Of a stretch of 15,344 nucleotides of DNA, positions 1 through 5,949 are shown piece after piece. The stretch comes from Archangium sp. (lineage in GTDB: Bacteria > Myxococcota > Myxococcia > Myxococcales > Myxococcaceae). The notes under the pieces are model-generated. The model saw only the letters and a program-made list of their open reading frames with translations, ran no database searches and was not told the DNA's origin. The DNA is taken from the NCBI GenBank assembly GCA_016793585.1, contig JAEUJR010000861.1:1-15344 (forward strand). Direction: 5' to 3'. A program made the position numbers and the translations under genes. Positions within the stretch are counted from its first letter, which is position 1. Each line of letters opens with the position of its first letter.

Positions 1-4
1 CTTC

Positions 5-1753
5 GTGAAGGAGCGCTGGGGCACGCTCGACACCCGCACGCTGGGGCTGTTCCGCGTCGCGTTCGGCCTGCTGCTCATCGGAAACCTGCTCGACCGAACC
101 GGCTTCTTCGGCGACGACCTCGTCAGCTTCTATTCGAACGAGGGCATCTGGCCGAACCACTACGCGCTCTTCCTGCCGCCGACGCCGGGCTACTGGTCGC
201 TCCTCTCGGGCTTCAGCACGCCGAACGAGGTGCGCGTGGCGATGGCCGTCATCGTCGTCATCTACGTGCTGTACACGGTGGGCTGGAAGACGCGGCTGAT
301 GCAGGTGCTCGCGCTGCTCTGCGTGGAGTCGGTGAACTTCCGCTTTCTGCTGCCGCAGCACGGCGGCACGGTGGTGATGAACATTCTCGCGGTGTGGACG
401 GTGTTCCTCCCGCTGGGCGACCGCTTCTCGCTCGACGCGCTGCTGGCGAGCTTGCGGCATCACCCGGGCGCATCGCCCACCGAGCTGTCGGCGCGCTCGT
501 GGACGGCTGATCAGGTTCCCACCCGCACTGGCCTCGCCATCTTCGGCGTCTTCTTCAACTACGCGGCCATCTACTTCTTCAACACCGTGCACAAGCAGGG
601 CGCCTCGTGGCAGGACGGCACCGCGGTGCACTACCTGCTCTGGCAGAACCGCATGGCGACCTCGCTCGCCGAGTGGGTACGGCTGCGCGAGCCCGGCTTT
701 CTGAGCCCGGCGCTGACGTGGGGCACGCTCTTCGTCGAAGGCTCCCTCGTGGTGCTGCTGCTCTCGCCGGTTCTGCAGGCGAAGCTGCGGCCCCTCGCGC
801 TGCTCTTCATCTGGGGCCTGCACGGCAGCATCGCGTTGCTCAGCACCATCGGGCCCTTCTCGTACTCGATGATGACGTTCGGGCTGCTCTGCACGACGCC
901 GGGGCTGTGGCAGTGGCTCGAGCGGCGGTGGGCGGCGCGGCCGCGCGTGACGGTGAAGTACGACGAGGCGAGCGAGCTGCATCGGCTCGGGGTTCGGGTG
1001 GTGGCGCGGCTCGATCTGGGCCGCGTGCTCGACTTCGAAGCCGTGCCCGGTGCGCGGCTGGGCCCGGCCGACCTCAAGCGCATCGCCGACGTGTTGCCGG
1101 GGTGGCGGTGGGTGTCGTGGCTCGTCGCGATGCCGGCGGGGTTCTCGCTCGCGCGCACGGCGTTGCTCGGCCTGGTGCCCTCCGTCATGCCTTCGCCGAA
1201 GCCACCGCCGAGGCCGCTGCTCGACCAGGTCGCGTGGGGCATCGGGCTCGTCGGGCCCGCGCTCGTGCTCTCGGCCGTCATCAGCCAGAACCTCATGGAG
1301 AACTGGGCCGTGCCGCCGTCGCTGAAGCCCGCCTCGCGCCCGGAGTGGATGACCGACATCGTCAATTCCTGGCAGGTGCCGCAGGGCTGGTCGATGTTCG
1401 CCCCCGACGTGCCGAGGCAGAACACGCGGCTGGTGGTCGACGCGACGCTCGCCGACGGCACCCACGTCGACCCGCTCACCGGCGCGCCACCCGACTTCGA
1501 CACCATCGACCACGGCCCGTGGTTCATGAACCAGCACTGGTGCGAGGTGCACGCGCGCATGCCGGGCTGGCGGCACCACTGGCGCAACTTCAAGGACTAC
1601 CTCTATCGCCGCCCGAACGCGCTCGGCTGGGGCCCGCAGCGGCAGATCGTTCGCCTCGAGGTCTACAAGGTGACGGCCGACATGCCGCTGCCGGGCATGC
1701 TGAACAGCACCAACCCGCAGCGCGAGCGGCTGTTCGGCGACGAGGTGCAGTGA
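5..1753 (+). CDS. HTTM-domain (vitamin K-dependent carboxylase-like) membrane protein
   Basis: Polytopic membrane protein of 582 aa with an HTTM domain, the module related to the membrane part of vitamin K-dependent gamma-carboxylase. Visible family features are the LGLFRVAFGLLLIGNLLDR opening (13-31), a TVFLPLGDRFSLDALL segment (132-147), hydrophobic stretches near 12-29, 78-93, 98-110, 122-137, 176-193, 236-255, 262-282 and 409-427, and a C-terminal soluble part with WSMFAP (462-467) followed by a LADGTHVD-type strand and many Trp/His residues (501-530). HTTM proteins occur in many bacteria and mostly lack a proven substrate, so carboxylase activity is not claimed. The start is GTG at 5. 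The frame is open to the window edge, so the true start may lie upstream. It is followed by the RarD gene on the same strand; no functional link is evident. Confidence 0.85.
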   Translation: MKERWGTLDTRTLGLFRVAFGLLLIGNLLDRTGFFGDDLVSFYSNEGIWPNHYALFLPPTPGYWSLLSGFSTPNEVRVAMAVIVVIYVLYTVGWKTRLMQVLALLCVESVNFRFLLPQHGGTVVMNILAVWTVFLPLGDRFSLDALLASLRHHPGASPTELSARSWTADQVPTRTGLAIFGVFFNYAAIYFFNTVHKQGASWQDGTAVHYLLWQNRMATSLAEWVRLREPGFLSPALTWGTLFVEGSLVVLLLSPVLQAKLRPLALLFIWGLHGSIALLSTIGPFSYSMMTFGLLCTTPGLWQWLERRWAARPRVTVKYDEASELHRLGVRVVARLDLGRVLDFEAVPGARLGPADLKRIADVLPGWRWVSWLVAMPAGFSLARTALLGLVPSVMPSPKPPPRPLLDQVAWGIGLVGPALVLSAVISQNLMENWAVPPSLKPASRPEWMTDIVNSWQVPQGWSMFAPDVPRQNTRLVVDATLADGTHVDPLTGAPPDFDTIDHGPWFMNQHWCEVHARMPGWRHHWRNFKDYLYRRPNALGWGPQRQIVRLEVYKVTADMPLPGMLNSTNPQRERLFGDEVQ

Positions 1754-1829
1754 GCCGCGCCTGCCCGAAGGCATGACACGGGCAGAATCGACGTTGCGCC
1801 TTCGAGGGGCGACTGGCACTGAAAGCACC

Positions 1830-2735
1830 GTGCACGCGGAGCAGCGCAATCGACAGGGCGTCATGCTGGGCGCAGCCGCGTACCTCATGTGGGGCCTCTT
1901 CCCGCTCTACTGGCCGCTGCTGAAGCCGCTGGGCGCCTTCGAGATTCTCTCGCACCGCGTCGTCTGGTCGCTCGTCGTCGTCGTCGTGCTGCTCGTCGGC
2001 GTGCGGCGCCTGGGCTGGGTGCGCACCGTCGCGCCTAAGAAGCTCGCCTGGCTTTCCCTGGCCGCGGTGCTCGTCGCGTTCAACTGGGTGCTCTACATCT
2101 GGGCCGTCAACACCGGGCACGTGGTCGAGACGTCGCTCGGCTACTTCATCAACCCGCTCATGTCGGTGGCGCTCGGCGTGTTCGTGCTGCGTGAACGGCT
2201 GCGGCCCGCGCAGCGCCTGGTGCTGGTGGGGGCCTTCGTCGGCGTGCTGGTGCTGGCCTTCGAGGCGGGGCGCCCTCCGTGGATCGCGCTGGGTCTGGCG
2301 CCGTCGTTCGCGCTCTACGGGCTGGTGAAGAAGCACGCGGGGGTCGGCAGCATCGAGAGCCTCTCGTTCGAGACCGTCGTGCTCGCGCCCTTCGCGTTCG
2401 GGTACCTCGTGTGGCTCGAGCTGCAGGGCACGGGAGCCTTCGGGCACGCGCCGCTGCGCACCGAGCTGCTGCTCATCGGCGCTGGCGTGATGACGGCGGT
2501 GCCCCTCATCTGCTTCGGTGCCGCGGCGAACCGCATTCCGCTCAGTACCCTGGGCCTGCTCCAGTACTTCGCGCCGTCACTGCAATTCCTCTGCGGGGTG
2601 GCCATCTTCCACGAGGCGATGTCACCAGGCCGCTGGGCGGGCTTTGCCCTCATCTGGGCGAGCCTGGCGCTCTTCGTCGCCGAGTCCGTCGTGGTGACGA
2701 GGCGCGCGGGGCTGGCGGCGGCCGCGACACGATGA
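1830..2735 (+). CDS. rarD: RarD-type EamA/DMT-family permease
   Basis: Inner-membrane transporter of the drug/metabolite transporter superfamily with about ten helices in two EamA repeats. It matches E. coli RarD (the chloramphenicol-sensitive protein) from memory along its length: RQGVMLGAAAYLMWGLFPLYW at the N-terminus, EILSHRVVWSL, FNWVLYIWAVN, ETSLGYFINPLMSVALG, FALYGLVKK, TAVPLICFGAA and LSTLGLLQYFAPSLQFL. The transported substrate of RarD proteins is not well established. I prefer GTG at 1830 because it gives 301 aa and places the RQGV motif as in E. coli (about 296 aa). ATG at 1773 adds 19 polar residues and has its GAAGG only 1 nt from the start codon, too close for a normal ribosome site. 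The gene ends 5 bp from the stop of the convergent VWA-like gene. Confidence 0.9.
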   Translation: MHAEQRNRQGVMLGAAAYLMWGLFPLYWPLLKPLGAFEILSHRVVWSLVVVVVLLVGVRRLGWVRTVAPKKLAWLSLAAVLVAFNWVLYIWAVNTGHVVETSLGYFINPLMSVALGVFVLRERLRPAQRLVLVGAFVGVLVLAFEAGRPPWIALGLAPSFALYGLVKKHAGVGSIESLSFETVVLAPFAFGYLVWLELQGTGAFGHAPLRTELLLIGAGVMTAVPLICFGAAANRIPLSTLGLLQYFAPSLQFLCGVAIFHEAMSPGRWAGFALIWASLALFVAESVVVTRRAGLAAAATR

Positions 2736-2740
2736 CGGCG

Positions 2741-4198
2741 TCACTTGCGCCGTGACGGAGCCAGCAACCCGTCGAGCAACGCGCGCGAGAGCACGGCCCA
2801 GACGTCGGCAGCTCCAGCGGTGTCGTCGGCCGATGGAACGGGCCCGGCCTTCCAGGCGATGTCGGGGCGGCCAGCCTTGAGCGACACCCACGCGTCGGGC
2901 TGGTTCGTCTCGTCGAGCCCGGCGGGAAACTGCGTGCCGAACACGAGCACCCGCGCGCGCTGACGCCAGGTCTCTTTCGCGTCACGACAGGCCTGCGCCG
3001 TCGTCTCGGCCTCGCGCAGGTCGACCTGCCCACGCTCGCGGAACTCGCGCAGCACCAGCGACGCCACGCCGAGCTCTTCCGACAGCACCGCGTCTTTGCC
3101 CTTCACGAAGACGAGCTCGAAGGTCAGCGCCTCGGTGTCGAACCAATCGGCCATCTTCCGCACGAGCGCCGTCACCGCGCCGAGCAGCCAGACGAGCCGC
3201 TGATAGGTCGCCTTCGGGTCGAGCACGCGCGCGGCGTTCAGCGACGGGTCGAAGACGAACACCACGCGGCGCTTCTTGCGCACGGCCACCGACTCGTCGC
3301 GCGCGAAGTAGAGCAGCTCGCCTTCGACGAAGCGCACGTCGAAGAGGTCGGGCCGCGGCGCACCGTCTTCGTCCATGTAGATGAGCTCGCTCGTCATCAG
3401 GTTCTCGAGGCTGCCTGACGTCGAGATGCTCGAGAACCCGCCGACCGGGTACGCGCTGTCTTCTTCGAGCGAGGTGGGCGCGTCGCCGTCTTCGAAGACG
3501 TGACCACGCAGGCGGGCGGGCAACCGCTCTTCGACGAGCTGGGCGGCGGTCGCGAGCTGGGTGAGCGCGACGCGGGCGCCGAGCGTCTTGAGCGAGCCGA
3601 TGTTCTCGACGACGAACACCTCGGCGTCGCTGAGCACTTCACGCGAGCGGCGGGCCGCCTTCGCGAGCACGTGCAGCCCTTCGGCGACGCGCGCGGCGGT
3701 CTCGGGGTCTTCGAGCGCAACTCGCCCGGCCTCGAGCAGGTCGCTCACGGGCTGGGCCGCCAGCCTGCGCACGACGGCCTGACTCACGCCGCTGCCTCCG
3801 TCGACGCCGAGGCGGGCCAGCACCTGCGTCACCACCATCGCCACTGCGGCGGCTTTGAGCTCCTTCGGCGCCGCGACGACTCCTTCAGAGACCCGCATCC
3901 ACCGGCGGTCGGCGGTGAGCCGCGCGAGCACGTGGTCTTCGTAGGCGCGCAGCGCATCGCGCACCGGCTGCGGCGCGTCGGGGTGCACGGGGGCCAGACG
4001 TTCTCCCTGCAGCAACACCGTCAGGTCGAGCACCAACGTCGGGGCGTGCAGCAGCGGCCGCTCGCCGTACGTCGTCTCGAGCGTCTCGAGGGCCAACGTC
4101 GACCAGGTCGAGGTGTGCACGGGCGCCCGTGCGAGCCCGAGGCAGGCCGAGAGAAAGGCGCTCGCGCGTTGAGAGTCGAGACGGTCGTCTGAAGCCAC
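2741..4198 (-). CDS. ViaA-like protein with degenerate VWA domain
   Basis: Cytoplasmic 485-aa protein with no signal peptide or membrane helix. Residues 1-235 are predicted helical. Residues 265-298 carry the stretch MTSELIYMDEDG...FDVRFVEGELLYF that precedes the VWA domain in MoxR-partner proteins. Residues 310-425 look like a VWA Rossmann fold: strand RRVVFVFD, a helix with LVWLLGAVTALVRKM, strand LTFELVFV and a later strand RVLVF. The metal site (MIDAS) DxSxS reads D317-P-S-L-N321, so the last Ser is replaced and metal binding may be weakened. VWA proteins of this kind usually work with a MoxR ATPase, as ViaA does with RavA. The nearest MoxR gene here is about 8 kb away on the same strand (12301-13320). 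The start is GTG at 4198 with no clear ribosome site. The family assignment is by pattern and moderately sure. Confidence 0.6.
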   Translation of the reverse strand: MASDDRLDSQRASAFLSACLGLARAPVHTSTWSTLALETLETTYGERPLLHAPTLVLDLTVLLQGERLAPVHPDAPQPVRDALRAYEDHVLARLTADRRWMRVSEGVVAAPKELKAAAVAMVVTQVLARLGVDGGSGVSQAVVRRLAAQPVSDLLEAGRVALEDPETAARVAEGLHVLAKAARRSREVLSDAEVFVVENIGSLKTLGARVALTQLATAAQLVEERLPARLRGHVFEDGDAPTSLEEDSAYPVGGFSSISTSGSLENLMTSELIYMDEDGAPRPDLFDVRFVEGELLYFARDESVAVRKKRRVVFVFDPSLNAARVLDPKATYQRLVWLLGAVTALVRKMADWFDTEALTFELVFVKGKDAVLSEELGVASLVLREFRERGQVDLREAETTAQACRDAKETWRQRARVLVFGTQFPAGLDETNQPDAWVSLKAGRPDIAWKAGPVPSADDTAGAADVWAVLSRALLDGLLAPSRRK

Positions 4199-4262
4199 GG
4201 CCCAAGTCTGTCACGGCGCGCCGAGCCTTTGGGTTCGAAACACGGCTACGCTCGCCGATCGA

Positions 4263-4907
4263 ATGGTCTGCGGCGCCTGCGGCTCAGCCTCTGAGAACGA
4301 GACCTTCTGCCCGGGCTGTGGCGTCGAGTTGGGCGTGCTGGAAGACCACCGTGCGGCCCCTTCACCGAGCCAGGACGAGCTGCCCGTCGTCGACGCGACG
4401 GCGCCGAAGTGCCCGCAGCACCCGGCCATGGGCGCGGGAGCCACCTGCCGCCGCTGTGGCCGCTTCGTCTGTTCCCGGTGCACCGAAGCCGCGCTGCGCA
4501 CCGAGCACCTCACCTGCCCCGAGTGCGCCATCGTCGAGACGAGACAACGCCTGCCCGAACGAATCCGCAGCTACGGCACGCAGCTGATCGCGTCGTGGTT
4601 GCTCGTCTCGGGGAGCCTCGCCGTCGTCGTGCTCGGCCTCGCGCTCATCGTCGACCGAGACGCGTCGACCCAGCTCGGCGTGGTGATGCTGGTCGGCCCG
4701 GCGCTGGTGCTGTTGCTGCTCGCGACCCTGCTCTTCGCGCTCACCCGGAAGCTCGCCTTCGGGTGGACGGCCACGGTCATGGAGTCGCTCATGCTCATTC
4801 CCCTCTGGGTGACGAGCCCCAGCTGGTGCACGGCGGTGCTGGCCGCGGCGCCGGTGTTCGCGGCCGTGCGGTTGTTGCAGATGCGTGAGCTCGCGCAGAG
4901 CAGCTGA
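4263..4907 (+). CDS. Zinc-ribbon / B-box-like zinc-finger membrane protein
   Basis: Protein of 214 aa with two metal-binding modules ahead of a membrane domain. Module 1 is an N-terminal zinc ribbon (C3xxC6 and C16xxC19). Module 2 resembles a B-box or cross-brace finger: C50xxH53, C62xxC65, C70xxC73, H82 and C85xxC88. Three or four hydrophobic segments follow (about 107-130, 138-160, 172-184 and 187-204). The fingers would face the cytoplasm and probably mediate protein binding; no enzyme motif is seen. The start at ATG 4263 is fixed because the first zinc pair begins at codon 3. The 64-bp gap to the divergent VWA-like gene must hold both promoters. The gene ends 3 bp from the stop of the convergent lipoprotein gene. 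Function unknown. Confidence 0.8.
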   Translation: MVCGACGSASENETFCPGCGVELGVLEDHRAAPSPSQDELPVVDATAPKCPQHPAMGAGATCRRCGRFVCSRCTEAALRTEHLTCPECAIVETRQRLPERIRSYGTQLIASWLLVSGSLAVVVLGLALIVDRDASTQLGVVMLVGPALVLLLLATLLFALTRKLAFGWTATVMESLMLIPLWVTSPSWCTAVLAAAPVFAAVRLLQMRELAQSS

Positions 4908-4910
4908 CGG

Positions 4911-5291
4911 TCAGCGAGCCGTGAAGGCGCCCTGGTACAGCTCGACGCAGTCCTTCGCGGCCGTGGTGCTCGTGAAGTCGAGCTCGCCGCCCGGGTAGTA
5001 GACGCGCCGCACGCCGCTCATCTGGCAGTGCCCGAGGCGCCGTTCGGCAGGGCACCGCGCCGGGCTCCACGCGCCGTGCGCCTCGAGACACCCCACCTTC
5101 AGTGACGACTCGCCCAGACCGAACGCCTCGTCGGTGTACTCGGTGCACACGCCCAGCGACGTCGTCACGCAGCTCGCGCGAAACACGGGCGGTGGACGCG
5201 TCAACGAAGCGCTCACCTCGGCGGGCCGCGAGACGTCACACCCCACCATCAGCAGGGCCAGCCAACAGGACGAGAGGGTTCGGGTCAGCAC
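4911..5291 (-). CDS. Small cysteine-rich lipoprotein
   Basis: Predicted 126-aa lipoprotein: a short basic start (VLTR), a hydrophobic core (SCWLALLMVG) and a lipobox-like MVGC with the lipid-modified Cys at 18. The mature part has six further cysteines (41, 49, 68, 80, 89, 115), an even number that would suit three disulfides in the periplasm or outer membrane. No known domain is recognised. I chose GTG at 5291 because it puts a signal peptide at the N-terminus. The longer open frame upstream (to 5702) runs antisense into the sigma-factor gene and has shadow-like composition. An in-frame GGAG lies too close to this GTG to be a good ribosome site, so the exact start is uncertain. The gene is divergent from the sigma factor with a shared 70-bp spacer, so it is a possible member of that regulon. 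Confidence 0.65.
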   Translation of the reverse strand: MLTRTLSSCWLALLMVGCDVSRPAEVSASLTRPPPVFRASCVTTSLGVCTEYTDEAFGLGESSLKVGCLEAHGAWSPARCPAERRLGHCQMSGVRRVYYPGGELDFTSTTAAKDCVELYQGAFTAR

Positions 5292-5361
5292 ACTCCAACG
5301 ACGGGCCGTGGCACGCCCCTTTTGCGTGCACTTCGGTGGCGGGTCGGGGGTTCTTCCTCGC

Positions 5362-5940
5362 ATGCCAACCGATCTCGAGCTCGCCGCCGCTGCCATCGCT
5401 GGAGAGATCAAGGCTTTGGAGGCGTTCGACGCCATCGTTCGCGCCCTGCCCGTCAGCGACGAAGCCCGCCAGGCGGTGCGCCACCGCGCCCTCGTCGAGG
5501 GCAAGCTGCGTGAGTTCGACGGCCGGGGGTCGTTGCGGTCGTGGCTCAAGACGGTGGCCATGCGGCTCGAGGTCGACCTGAAGCGCGCGGTTCGCGAAGA
5601 CGCAGTGGAGGATCGGGTGCTCGACGCGCTGCTGCCTCCGTCGACGCACCTCGAGGCCGAGCTCGTCGTGTCGGAGTCACGCAAGCTGCTCCGTGAAGGC
5701 ATGCGCCACGCGCTCGAGGCGCTGACCGAGCGCGAGCGCCTCTGGGTGCAGCACCACTACCTCGACGGCATGACGCTCACGGCCATCGGCCAGCTCTACG
5801 CGGTGGCTCCGTCGACGGTGATGCGCGCCATCGACAAGTCGGTCACGCGGCTGCGCGCGCTCGTGCAGCAGCACCTGCGCGACACGCACCAGCTGGGCCT
5901 CACGTCACTCGACAGTCTGGTGCGGGCCGGCGTCGCCTAA
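5362..5940 (+). CDS. RNA polymerase sigma-70 family (ECF-like) sigma factor, myxobacterial type
   Basis: Alternative sigma factor of 192 aa. Region 2 is represented by EFDGRGSLRSWLKTVAMRLEVDLKR (51-75), the equivalent of the FRGxxSLRTWLxxIARN core that binds RNA polymerase and the -10 element. Region 4 (119-168) reads ALTERERLWVQHHYLDGMTLTAIGQLY and then a recognition helix near PSTVMRAIDKSVTRLR, which would contact the -35 element. It resembles the family of short sigma factors found in Myxococcales beside large protein kinases. The N-terminal part before region 2.3 is short. ATG at 5362 is preferred; an in-frame GTG at 5326 would add 12 Gly-rich residues. The next gene starts 9 bp after this stop and encodes a ZAS domain plus kinase, its likely regulator. 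Confidence 0.85.
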   Translation: MPTDLELAAAAIAGEIKALEAFDAIVRALPVSDEARQAVRHRALVEGKLREFDGRGSLRSWLKTVAMRLEVDLKRAVREDAVEDRVLDALLPPSTHLEAELVVSESRKLLREGMRHALEALTERERLWVQHHYLDGMTLTAIGQLYAVAPSTVMRAIDKSVTRLRALVQQHLRDTHQLGLTSLDSLVRAGVA

Positions 5941-5949
5941 GCTGTCGAC

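Noticed and set aside
607..1776. Long plus-strand frame of 389 codons inside the HTTM gene
   Set aside because: Ala/Arg/Gly-rich composition with no domain; it is a GC-driven shadow of the HTTM reading frame.
1590..2447. Minus-strand frame of 285 codons over the HTTM/RarD junction
   Set aside because: Composition dominated by Arg, Glu, His and Gln, typical of antisense of GC-rich coding DNA, and both sense genes are well supported.
5309..5325. Sigma-54-like promoter TGGCACG...TTTTGC before the sigma-factor gene
   Set aside because: The GG (5310-5311) and GC (5324-5325) are separated by 12 bp, whereas sigma-54 promoters require 10, so the match is not functional-looking.
5292..5702. N-terminal extension of the cysteine-rich lipoprotein
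   Set aside because: It would run antisense through the sigma-factor gene and bury the signal peptide mid-protein; the extension is Ser/Arg-rich shadow.
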